Under the pieces are notes generated by a model. That model was not told where the DNA came from. It saw nothing but the letters and a program-made list of their open reading frames with translations, and ran no database searches. From Agarophyton chilense (lineage: Eukaryota > Rhodophyta > Florideophyceae > Gracilariales > Gracilariaceae), in the NCBI GenBank assembly GCA_030374765.1, contig JARGXX010000025.1, forward strand, positions 372,001-436,000: DNA of 64,000 nucleotides. The letters are read 5' to 3'. This document shows positions 20,736-31,579 of the stretch, in pieces. The position numbers and the translations under genes are program-made. How positions within the stretch are numbered: the stretch's first letter is position 1; each line of letters begins with the position of its first letter.

Positions 20736-20839
20736 TCCCTTCAGAATAATTGAACGGACCACTGGAACGAAGAATTATCCGGATTCTAACCTTTAGTTTA
20801 ATTCCCCAATGGACCAGAAGTACAGAAGCAAACGCCATT

Positions 20840-22962
20840 ATGGACGCAGGAAACACACCCAAACGACCAGACCATAAGACTCACACGACAGGAACAGTTG
20901 CCACTGCCACGCCAACGATGTCGCCTGAACCTCAGGTTGATAATGTTAATGACTGCAGGAGCACGAGAAACCAGCCGCAAGGAGTACTGACTCCACTGGA
21001 CGACCCTGAAAGGATCCGCCGAGAACCCACGGTAGCAGCGCGTTTACGAGAACGCCTCACCAGGGCCACCTTTAGGTCAGAAACACCCCAAGGGGGACAT
21101 CGTAAGACCGAAGGAATTAAAGAGAACATTCCCGCCGGGCTTGCCGACCTTCTCTGTCCCCGTCTCCGTGCGCCCTGCAGAGCCCACGTGGATTCCATTG
21201 TGGACATGCGACTCGCTACAGCGATCGCTGACCATACGGATTACATCGTTACGCGAATTGTCCCCAAGTTCATGGAGTCTGAGCTATTCTTAGACTACCT
21301 CATTCAGGCCGTTCAAGGAGCAGTCACCAGCCAGTCAGGCAATGCGATCCCTAGGACCACCCCACAAGTTAACCATCCGGCTTCCATAATGGCAGCCCCC
21401 TATCGAACCCCCAGGAGTGGCGGTAGTACCCGCCCCTCGCCGGGAACACCATCAGAAAAATCCATTGGAAGGACAATCTAGGAGCAGAATAGACTCTCTG
21501 CGTCTAGAAGAGAGACAGATTGCCCTACCCAAAAGACAATACGAGGTACAGCGACCTCAGGGCTCCATCGGATCTGATAGAAATATCGATCCTTTAGGTC
21601 CCAATTCCGCTGGAAAGAAAAGAAATAACAGCAGGAGAAAGAAGAACAGAAGAACCCAAAGAAGAGACCATTCGGACACGAGTGATTCCGAATCGACCTC
21701 AACCGAAACAATCGACCCGGAAGTGGATGAGGCTGCCATTAGAGGCCTCAAACCACCGACAACAACCAACGAACTTTTCCTCAAGTTTCTAGACTACCAT
21801 AATTACCGACTGGTCGACAGGTCCCCGGAATATTCTGGTTCTGTGGCTCGAAGAGTCGCCAAATGGGCCAAACGGATGCAACCAACCATTACGGTGAAGT
21901 TCTCGGGTTTCGATCCCACTGCTGTCCTTAGTTTTCTCAGTTTGTCCCGGACGGCCTGCGATCAAAACGGTGTTCACGAGGGCCCCGCTCTGTATCTTTT
22001 CCAATTCTTCCTTACAGGACAGGCGCGTGACCGAGTGGTGTCGAATATATCTGGCACAACTGACCTCGTGGATGCTCAAGACCGTGAGCTCCTCAGGTCA
22101 TATCCTCAGGTTGTTCATTACCTCTTGGAAACTTACCCCACGGATGACGTTATAATGGATGCCCACCAGAAAGTTATCTAATTTAGGCACAGTTCCAACA
22201 TGACCGAATCGACTTTTGCAGACGACCTATGGAAGAACGCCTACCGATGTGGAAATGTATTCTCCGAAGGACGGCTCAAACGTCACTTCATAACGAGATT
22301 ACTCCCGGCCATTCGGACACATGTCCGCAATTACCACACGGAAAACCCACAACACTCCTTCCGAAGGCTCGTTACTTATGCCGAAGGTTATGGCAAAACC
22401 TACAGGACTTCCAGGCGGAATGCTGAGATATCCAAAGAAGATGCAACTCCATTGCGTAAACCCAATCAAGCTCATTTAGTAGCTCTACGGAATCGGACAT
22501 GGATTCATCACTCCATTATGCCGACTCGGGAGATGTCCTCGCGGTTAATTCAGTGCTCCTCCGTCCGGGCCCCCATTCTTTAACTCCCAGGGAAGTACAG
22601 CGACCACTAGACCACCCACGCCCAACTATTCTCCCTTTCCGCCCCGCAAGGACGTTTTTGTTCGCGCCCCAAGTGCCTGCTTCCTCTGCCTCTCAATGGT
22701 CCAACCTTGTGACTGCACGAGGTATGTACATGAGGACGCACGAAAAATCCTTCTAGCCCTAAGGGAAGAGAATTTCCGGGTGCAGCGATCCGAAGGAATG
22801 TTTACCACGGCACAGCAACGAGCCACAGGGACCCCTGGAAGCTCACGCTATGCCACGCCTCCGAATTCCTTGATCAAAGCCCCACAGGTCCACTCCATTG
22901 TAAATCCTACGGACGACCCCGAAGAGGAATCTTATCCTCAGGAAGAAACGGAAAACTCTTAG
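20840..22962 (+). pseudogene. Gag of Ty3 element 1, frameshifted
   Basis: The frame from ATG 20840 gives an S/T/P-rich N-terminus to a TAG at 21479. The protein continues in the next frame (about 21417-22181) with a KKRNNSRRKKNRR basic patch, then the capsid-like core FLKFLDYHNYRLVD, VKFSGFDPTAVLSFLSL and LYLFQFFLTGQARDRV. A TAA at 22179 interrupts it, and it resumes to 22583 (DLWKNAYRCGNVFSEGRLK). Shifted frames to 22962 include a Cys-rich CFLCLSMVQPCDC-like remnant of a zinc knuckle and an acidic tail. The core aligns by eye with Gag of element 2 and of the remnant at 29510-31579, including the RCGNV box. Confidence 0.75.
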
Positions 22963-23062
22963 AGGGCCGACGCGAGTCAAAAGCTCCCTCTTCAAGCCGC
23001 TGCCTCAACCAATTGGACGGTCATGAGCCAAAGAGCACTTCACCTCCCAATACGAACTGGAA

Positions 23063-26000
23063 TTGGAACACAGTAACGACCCTGTCTGTATCCTCAGGAA
23101 AGAGAATTACAAAGTTCGAGTAACCGTTGAACTTCGTTCCAACTACTCTCGAGTGACCACAGCCGTATTGGACACAGGCGTTGGTCCCAACTTGGTCCAC
23201 CCTAAGCTACTCCCATTGGGTTGGCAAGATTTCGTTCAGGCAAGGAAGACCCCCCGGACTACCGATGCGTCACGTAGACCAATGGACATTAAAGGGATAG
23301 TACCACTTTACCTCCAGTTAGGACAATTCAAAGTCCGCACGTGGTTACGTTTATATCCTAATTCGGGCGCTGACGCAATCCTAGGGACCTCCTTCATCGA
23401 TCTATACACTAAGACCGTTTATACAGGCCTTAGGAAAGTTGCGTTTTATCGTGCACTTTCCATCTCCATAATTGGTTCCGCCCCAGGGCCAGAAGCTAAC
23501 CGCAAACGAGCGGTTATCTCCGAAAACACGAAGTCCAATAAGGTCCGCCTCTCAAAGACCATAACGATACCCCTGATGACCCAAATCGCTATATCGGTCC
23601 ATTCCCAGTCCTCAGGTCTCGGAGCGATTCAGAACCACCCGAAAACTGTTCTGAAGCAACTTCCCTTCATGGCCAATGGAGTAATGGAGATCCATCCCAA
23701 CAAGCCCTTCTTGGTCACAATCAGAAACTTCAGAGATAAACCCGTACGGTTACCTAAAGGTACAGTGATTGGTATCACTCTACCTGCGCCCGTGGCCATC
23801 ATGGAGGCCCAAATGGATAACCATTCAACGCGAACTTTCGACGAGGACTTCGACTCTTGGGAGGGGACGGTCGCCATCGGCGCAGAATGGGAATCCTATA
23901 GGCCCCAGCTACTTGATCTCCTCAGGGAATACCAGGCCATGTGGTCAGGTAGATTGGGCACAATCCGAGCCACTACACACCGCATTGACCTTCAGGATGA
24001 TGCTAGACAACAGTTCCAGCACCCATACTGTACAGGACTTAAGGGTAGGGAAATTGTCGCCGACCAGATGGAAAAGATGCGCAAAGCTCAAGTCATAGCA
24101 ACGGCGCCTCCGAACCAGTCCTAATAGGCAAGTCCCCTCGTCCTCGTGGCGAAGAAGATGGCTCCGTCAGGTTCTGCGTCTACTACAGGAAGCTGAACGC
24201 AGTAACCAAGAAGGACTCATACCCAATACCCCGTATGGATGACTGTCTTGATTCTTTAAACGAAGCTGTCGTATTTACCACACTGGCGCTAACTCTGGAT
24301 ATTGTCAAATCCCTTTGGCCGAAGATGCTAGAGCGCTGACAACCTTCACCACCCATGAAGGTTTGTTCAGATTTACTCGTACGCCCTTTGGTTTAAAGAA
24401 TGCGCCAGCAACCTTCCAACGCGTAATGGACATCATATTGTTCAGAGTCAAATGGAAGTTCGCCTTGGTCTATTTGGATGACGTCATAATATTTTCACGG
24501 ACCGTAAAGGAACAACTTCGCCACGTGAAGAAGGTGCTAACAATCCTACAGGACGCTGGAGTAACACTAAATCTCCGAAAAAGCGCCTTCTTCCAGGCCT
24601 CGGTGGACTATTTCGTTCACGTCGTCCTCCCAGGATAGCTAAAGGTAGCCACACGAACCACGAATGCGATCCGTCAGGCTAAACCTCCCAAAACCCACAC
24701 GGAACTACGATCCTTCGTGGGCTTGTGCAATATTTACCGACGGTTCGTCCAAGGGTTTGCTAAAAGCTCGGCCCCTCTCAACGCGATGCCGAAGAATGGA
24801 ACCCCTTCGGATTTGGAAGCCCTTACCGACGACCATTACGAGGCATTTCAGACCCTAAAGGACCAATTGTTGAACCCACCTATATTGGCTTTACCAAAGC
24901 CCAATAGGCCTTTTGTTCTGGACATAGTTGCCTCTGATGTACAAGTGGATTGTGCACTGCTACAGTAACAGGAGTCACCGAAGCACTATCGACCTATTGG
25001 ATACTGGAGCAGAACGCTCACCAGCGCGGAGCGGAACTACAGTACTACCGAAAAGGAATGTCTAGCCATCGCATGGTCCGTATTGACACTCCGTCCATAC
25101 CTCGAGGGAACTTAGTTTACCATTAGGAAAGACCATGATTCACTCAGCTAGTTACTCAATATGACCGATGCATCGAGTCGCCTCGCTCGGTGGCGCCTCA
25201 GGCTGTCAGAATATGACTACGAGATAACCTATAGGCCAGGCATCAAGCACCAGGAAGCAGATGCCCCCTCGTGAATCATTACCGACGGGGCTGATGACAC
25301 TCCATTGAACCACCTAATTCCTACCCCCTTTACAGATGATGGACCTGAGGTTTATACGGAGACGGATGAACTTATGGGTAAGGTGCAATCGGATGATCCT
25401 GAGGTAAAAGAGAACGAAGTGTGCCTATTGGACTGGGAGACCGTACCGCCCAATTCGACACAACCTCAGGTTAATGCGATATCCCCGGAGGAAAAAGAGC
25501 TCCTCCCTATTACTATTGAGGAACTCCTACAGGCGCAAGTCGAAGACGTACTGCAAGGAAACAGCCCAATTGATAAGAACCCCTGAATGCCTATTCGAGT
25601 ATGACCGATTTGGACTACTGTGTCACCGCTCACCGCTGGATGGCGCACTCCAACGAGTAGTACCAAGTCCACCAAGGGCGCGATTTTTATACCTCGCCCA
25701 TTTCCCTTGATCGGCTGGTCACCCTGGAGGGCGACAAATGTACCAGACCCTAAGGAAGTTCTTCTTCTGGCCACTAATGGCGACGGAACTATGGCAAACC
25801 GCACGGAACTGTACATCGTGCTCACAAATCCGAGGGTCTCGCGCCAACCATCAAACAAAATTGAAGCCCTTCCCCGCCGTTGGTCCGATGGAATTTGTCG
25901 CAATGGATATACTTGGGCCTTCGCTTAAGTTGTCCCATGGGAAACGGTTTGTTTTGGTTATTACCGATAGGTTTACCAAACTTACCCGAGCCCTACCCCT

Positions 26001-27351
26001 AAGGAAGACAACAGCAACGGATGTCGCCACGGCCTTCTTGTCCCACTGGGTATATACATATGGCATTCCAATCTACCTCCTTACGGATAACGGCAGCCAG
26101 TTTATATCCAAATCCTTCTCACACGTTTGTGCTACGTTAGGTATCAAATATGTGACCAACACGGCGTACCACCCGTAATCCTATGGCCGAGCGGAACGCT
26201 TCAACCGCACCCTTCTGAACCGATTGGCCCACTACGTATCGGAGCCTCAATTGGACTGAGACGACTACGTTAAGCCACTGGTTTATGCCTACAACACGAA
26301 AGTGTGCGCTTCCACGGGGACAACACCTTTCGACTTAACGCTAACTAGATCGCCGCCGCCGATATCTGTTGACCTTCAATAGTCTATCATACCCCAGAAC
26401 ATAACGGAAGGGATGACTCCTAACCAGGCAAAGCGCTACTTGCGCCGGCGCATCGACCGCATTATCCAATTGGCCAGAGCTGTACTGATCAAAGCCCAAC
26501 GGCGTTACAGAGTCAATTTCGACAAGGCCGTTTGGAACACACCGACCGCTAGGAAAGCAGAACTTGTTTACCTGGACCGGCCACTGAAGGACAGTAAGGA
26601 ACTCGAGATCACTACGCGGAAGTTCTTACCCCGCTCTACGGGACTATACAAAGTCCTTAAGGCCAATCATTATACCACGACGTTACTAATTAACGGCCTA
26701 CAGGGCACTGTATCTATTGAACGGGTGACACGAGCTCCCAGCTCTCCCGCATCACCAAAGTCCCATTCCTCTGGCCCAACGGAATCACTACAACCTCAGG
26801 TCGACGCTCAAGTCCCCACATCCCCTAAGGCAGTTCCCGCAGACCCGACCAGCCCCATGGACCCTATGGTCAATGCCAATGACGATGACCCATCTCTTCC
26901 AACCGACTCCGATGGATTCGCCACTAGGGACCAGACTCTCCTTCCAGAGAATGCACACCAACGGGAATATTTGATTGGGCGCATCATTTCCGCCGATCGG
27001 GGAGAAGATGGGACTGTGCTTTATCGCGTCCGTTGGTTCGGCTATACACCTGAGGAAGACACTTGGGAAGAGCCTCAAACCATTCCGGCTAATTTTATCA
27101 GCCGCTATTGGCGCGAAATCGGCAGCACGGAGCGCAGCTTTCAGGAGGGGGCAACCATAGGTCCGGATAGTCCCAAAACGCCTCCCAAAACGCCTCCCAA
27201 AACGCCTCCCAAACCGCCTTCCGACACGACGGTTCCCCGGAGCACGACGGTTCTTCGTAGCTCCCGCGTCAGGGGACAAGTTCAGTCCTTCGGCGACACC
27301 CGAGGAAGACCTGAGACGCTCTTAGAGCTGGATGCCGTCCCGGGGCACTAA
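23063..27351 (+). pseudogene. Pol of Ty3 element 1 (PR-RT-RH-IN-chromodomain), broken
   Basis: The protease has TTAVLDTGVGPNLV (active-site DTG, near 23170). RT pieces include FCVYYRKLNAV (about 24170), LFRFTRTPFGLKNAPATF and the catalytic ALVYLDDVIIF (24315-24638). A connection and RNase H region (24717-25275) has YRPIGYWSR and [12 protein letters not shown]. Integrase (25738-26300) has EFVAMDILGP, LLTDNGSQF and a GRAERFNRT block, giving the D-D-E set. The C-terminal part (26413-27351) contains a GLYKVL module and a chromodomain (about 26964-27113: REYLIGRIISADRG, YRVRWFGYTPEEDTWEEP). Stops and frameshifts break the frame at 24122, 24336, 24638, 24966, 25107, 25584, 26176, 26258 and elsewhere. 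Confidence 0.85.
27180..27218 (+). repeat. 12-base tandem repeat in the pol C-terminus
   Basis: About three units of cctcccaaaacg encode a PKTPPKTPPKTPPKPP tract just after the chromodomain. It is in frame and probably a replication-slippage product in a disordered tail. Confidence 0.8.
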
Positions 27352-27459
27352 CACTTGAGATACAGGAACGACCTCGGGAAAGCACAAGCATTACTTTATT
27401 TTGACTAACTAACACCATGACCTCAAGGTTCGCGGAATGGCGCCTAACAACAACAGAAC

Positions 27460-28515
27460 TCACTGGGGCGGCGCAGGAGTAACTCTGTCGTTTTCATTGG
27501 AACTTGCAGGAGCGATACTGGGACTAGGGTCACCCCAGGAGCCTACTCTATCACTCCGACCGGCCTCAGCGAGCCGATTACGCTTCTTCGTCGGAGATTC
27601 AGCTGAAGAGCTATTGTCACCATTGGAAGCCTCCCGGTGGCTCACATTTAGACCATATAGGGCATCCAAGTCGCTAGTAACCCTCTGGCACGTCACTTGG
27701 GCATTCTGGGGCAGGATATTGACCATAGCGGTATTCAGATCCTGAACGTGTTGGAGAACCGCGGAGTAGCGCGCCGAGCGACGCATTTAAGAGTAAGCTT
27801 TCTTCAGGACTGTCGCAATGTCCATCGAGGCCGTAATACCAACGGTACGACAGATATGACGGAGATCCGAAGCCACAGGCGTGACTGAAGCGGGAAAGTG
27901 TGGCAACGGAGAGGACGAAGCGATTTCAACGCCCCTAGTGAACGTTTTAACGAGCGCATAACCTACAGGACTTTCGGCTTCGACGGTATCCTCACCAGGA
28001 GGGATGTCCACTTGGGCGACGGGCGGCTCATATGCGAGTTCATCCTGAGGAGCAGTGCCCGGAGGAGATGGAGGAAGGGATGCGGTCGGCAACACAACAG
28101 CGGACTCGACCGGCGGATTGACGCCCTCTACGGGCAGGACGAAGGGTTCTTCCCCGAAGGATTCCCCATCGGACATACCAGCTGGAACCAACGGCGTGGC
28201 TTCCACATCAGGCTCGAAGCACAGGGGATGGAAACGAATGGCCTTCGGGTAATAGTCGGGCACAAGACGCCTTGGAATATCCGCTGGTTGATTCCTCAAA
28301 GGTTTGGCGGGATAGGAACGAGCCCCGTCCAAACCCTGCGGATGTAACGGAATCGGCGTGGACGAGTCGGTATCGTGGTCATACCAAAGGAACCAGGGAG
28401 TCTTTCCCCACTCCACCTGTAGGACATGATCCAAAAGGGCCTCGGTCTCCTCGACGTCGAGCTGGGTCCAACGGATGATATCCTGGATGCCCAGGTTCCA
28501 TAGGAAGCGGATCAT
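27460..28515 (-). pseudogene. Antisense frame of Ty3 element 1, between pol and 3' LTR
   Basis: A reading frame opposite to gag-pol: 242 codons from ATG 28515, one TAA at 27787-27789, then 108 further codons in the same frame. Residues 1-60 are helical and aromatic (WNLGIQDIIRWTQLD, LLDHVLQVEWGKTPWFLWYD). The middle is Pro/acidic-rich, and the end is Ser-rich with a basic TKKRNRL patch. The same frame reads on upstream as protein-like sequence, with stops at 28564 and near 28750. No known domain is recognised. The helical block resembles the antisense frame of element 2 (DE-x-x-x-L-[LI]-x-x-[IV]-x-x-V-[DE]-W), which argues that it was once a real gene. It could be an accessory product such as the antisense ORFs reported in some plant Ty3 elements. 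Confidence 0.6.
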
Positions 28516-29050
28516 GATGTCCGGAAGCGGGATTAGGCGACCTCGAGGACTGGGTATGTTCTCATCCTACCATACCCTCCAATCCTCCGAACGGACAATA
28601 CCACGGACCCCATACTTCGCAGTATACAGAACGGCCAATTGAAAAAGTACCACGATGGGGAGACGAGGTGACAGAAGTGACCCGAACCGACTGAGAGGCG
28701 TGAACCACGGTGGACGAAGCGTGGAGGGTCGCCAAGGGAAAAGCAGAGACTAAGGAAGGCCCCAATGACCTTCAGAAGAGAAGAAGCCAATGGACCATTT
28801 TGGCAACGCTACGTGGGGAATGTGCCGGCGGTGCACCTATGGCCAGCGCTCACGGCGCGCTGGAGTTTCAGTCCTTAAGCAAATTTATTGCCACTCCGGC
28901 GCCGGTTGTCAGTTCAAGCTTCCCCGCATCCCTGCAGGCGATGACGACGGGACGTCCCGTCGCGCCCAATGGTAATTAAAGTGACTAAGCGCTCACGTCC
29001 CCTGGGTCAATCATGAGGTAATCTGGACTTCGCCGTTACGGTCGAATCCT

Positions 29051-29060
29051 AAGGAGGGAG
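29051..29060 (+). other. Polypurine tract of Ty3 element 1
   Basis: AAGGAGGGAG followed by ATA and then the TG of the 3' LTR. Element 2 has AAGGAGGGGG-ATA-TG at the equivalent place, which supports this as the plus-strand priming site. Confidence 0.7.
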
Positions 29061-29063
29061 ATA

Positions 29064-29509
29064 TGTGAAGGAGCAACGATAACGGTTGAGCCCTGCAAGC
29101 CCCCGGGCCCTGAGAGACCTTACAGACGCCACATGGACTGGCCGACCTCAGCTCGAATCATATATATTATTAATTTATTTTAATTAGTGTAATAGAATAT
29201 AATTACAGTGCCAGGGAGATGCCAACGCCTCGCTGTTACTATTTACTTGGCTCGAGTGACGCTTCTCCCTTAGAGTAAGGTAGGCACCGTTAGGATACTA
29301 AATAACCCTCTTTGGTATATTAGTTCCACCCATTGGTCGTCCAGCCATCGTTACCGAAGCTCCGACCTGTAGGAATATGCAGTAAACGCTAGCCCATTGC
29401 ATCAAGTACTCTGGGAGTGCCGCCGTTAAGAAATCGAACCTTAGAACCTGCATTACCACGCTACTACCGGTCGAGACCCGTACGCTGACCCACCAGTCAT
29501 TGCGTTACA
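29064..29509 (+). repeat. 3' LTR of Ty3 element 1
   Basis: 446 bases from TGTGAAGG to TTACA, a normal TG...CA LTR. An AT-rich core (tatatattattaatttatt, about 29161-29179) could serve as the promoter TATA region. The last about 80 bases match the 5' LTR remnant. Confidence 0.8.
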
Positions 29510-31579
29510 AATGCCAACGTTTACTTCTCCTAAGCTGTCATTTCTTTGATCCATTGGGAGAAACGGTATGTATCCCGAATAGTAAATGCATTCAGTTTCT
29601 GATAATCGATAAAGAATGGTAAATACCACCTGGTTTTGGAACCGGAACTACTGGTGAGGCCCAAGCAGATTTAGCTGCTTCTATGTCTTTTTTTCCGTCA
29701 TCTTGCGGAGGTTTTCCTCCTCGATTTGAATGACATGGGTCAATCCCAATATTTCTGGAAAAAAAATGAGTAGGGATCACCATCGTGGGTTGAGGCAAAG
29801 ATGTTGCAACAACCAGATTCTTCGGTATCCGATAACCTTTATCGGTAAAGATACTCAAAAGTATCCTAAACGTTCTGCTAGATTTAATCTGAACAGTCCC
29901 CCAACCATTTACCAATTCACGGGAATTGTACATCCGAGAATTCGGCTGAATTACAACGAGTGCGTGTGGCTCTGTTCTTATTCGAGCCATTGTTTGGGTG
30001 TAAGCCTTCAGCATTGCAGTCTTAACGATTCGGATTTTCATTGAGACACATCCTCGGTAATTTCCCTATTCAATAGGTACTGAAAGAGGAGGTGCTCCTG
30101 TGCAACAACGAGTCGGCTTGCGAGCAATTGGGACAATGGACCCATCATCTAGTTCCACTAGCTCCCCTCGCGGGCGAATTTCTTCGACAAACCCGTCGCA
30201 TTAATCAAACCCCAGCTCCACTGGTGCAGCTAACGTCTTACAGAAAACGAAATCGGCGAAGACTAAGAAGATTCCTAATGGCAATACGAGTCGAACTGTT
30301 CCAAGAGACTTCACAACATGTTTGTTTGCATCCCGGATGCCCAGTTTTGGACCGTATCGAATACGTTCTAACTCACCAAAGGCAGTACCTGGTGCCAAAG
30401 ACCAATCTTGTGGGTCTCCTGGAGATTTCAGGTATAGCAGTTTCTTGTGCAGCTTGGCTCCTGAAGACCTCTTCTCCTTACCTATAGAGGTACCAAAAGC
30501 CGTTGAGCGGCCTTGGATTACCATGCGTTCTAGCCTAGTCTTCTTTCGCTTGAGAAAACACAACTAACTCCACAAAGGGGACGCCTCCATGTTTATATCG
30601 ATATCAAGCTACGAAAGACAGAATACTTGGGTCAAATCCGTAGATGTGCAAGGTGATTTTGTTCTCTTTCCAGTGAGCAGTTCCACAGCAGACTGAAGCG
30701 TTATGAAGCCTTGAGCTGTACTCTGCTTCGACCTTATCAGTCTTTCGGATCACGTATCTTAGGTCCAGGATCATCTCACATGTCGCATTTGAAGTCGCGT
30801 AGCGAAGAAGAAAAAAATGGTACCGCCTCTGGACAAAGGCTATCTCTGACTTCATTGGCTGTCAAAGATCTTCAAACGAAACGATTCCGCTCCAAAGAGA
30901 AGCCTTTCAGAAAATGCGAAAAAACATAAATGCCTGTTAAAACTCATCTCCAGTGTTTCCGTTTCGTCAAGGATTCGAGCGAAAAACTCGATAACAAAAT
31001 GGGCGGTTTCCCATCAAATGTAAAATCAATAAAGGCCGGTATTAAATCACTCGATGTGGTTCTTCGCCTTCGCGCTTTCGAGTCCTGACCGCTTCTTGCG
31101 ATCTACCTCCAGGCGGTTATATCTGCAAGTCAGGACCTTCCAATAAGGCATATTTGATGCACAGTGGCACTTTAAATCCTATGTAAGGTGAGCTTTTTTT
31201 TTCAGAAAACTCGATGACGTATTCTTCTTCAAATATCAAAGCCTTCGGTGACCATCATCACTGCCGTCTTCATCTTTCTGAACCTAGACGTCCGAGTCAT
31301 CAGAACTGCAACTATAATCTTCAGTAGAGAACGATTTACCAACTAAATCACGTGGGGTCTTCATTTCTTACGTCGTGACAACGACTTCTTCGAATAAGAT
31401 TCCTTCAAAGAAGCTCCAGTCTCTACCAGAGCAATTTGTATATCTTGGTAATGGAATGAATTGCTGCCTCCAGGCGTTCTAAACCAGAAGAAAACTCGAG
31501 TGAGCCCTTTCTCTACATCGACGGTTAAGCCAGGTAGCGCCTTAGGCGTATTCTCGTACCTTTCCAGAAAACGGATCAA
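29510..31579 (-). pseudogene. Older Ty3/gypsy fragment (gag, protease, start of RT)
   Basis: Read on the minus strand from right to left, pieces of a gag-pol appear in the expected order. Gag: VETGASL near 31410 matches the YRL-D-T segment of the other Gags. At 30604-30855 there is VEAEYSSRLHNASV and HIYGFDPSI, close to YSSRLNKAFYRCG and FVDGLDPTI of element 2. Protease: FCKTLAAPVELGFD at 30201-30563, matching CRKLAAPVILGCDF of element 2. The protease-RT linker and RT start lie at 29540-30041 (AKSAWASPVVPVPKPGG, then a YRKLNAFTIRDTY-like run in a shifted frame). It stops exactly where the 3' LTR of element 1 ends. Confidence 0.72.

Larger units (their letters stand above)
20635..29509 (+). 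mobile_element. Ty3/gypsy retrotransposon 1, chromodomain type, decayed
   Basis: An 8.9-kb element on the plus strand: 5' LTR remnant, primer-binding site, gag, pol ordered protease-RT-RNase H-integrase-chromodomain, an antisense frame, polypurine tract and a full 446-base 3' LTR. Integrase after RNase H defines Ty3/gypsy, and the chromodomain places it with chromovirus-like elements. Gag and pol carry many stops and several frameshifts, so the copy is dead. Its right end abuts the RT region of an older Ty3 fragment. Confidence 0.88.
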
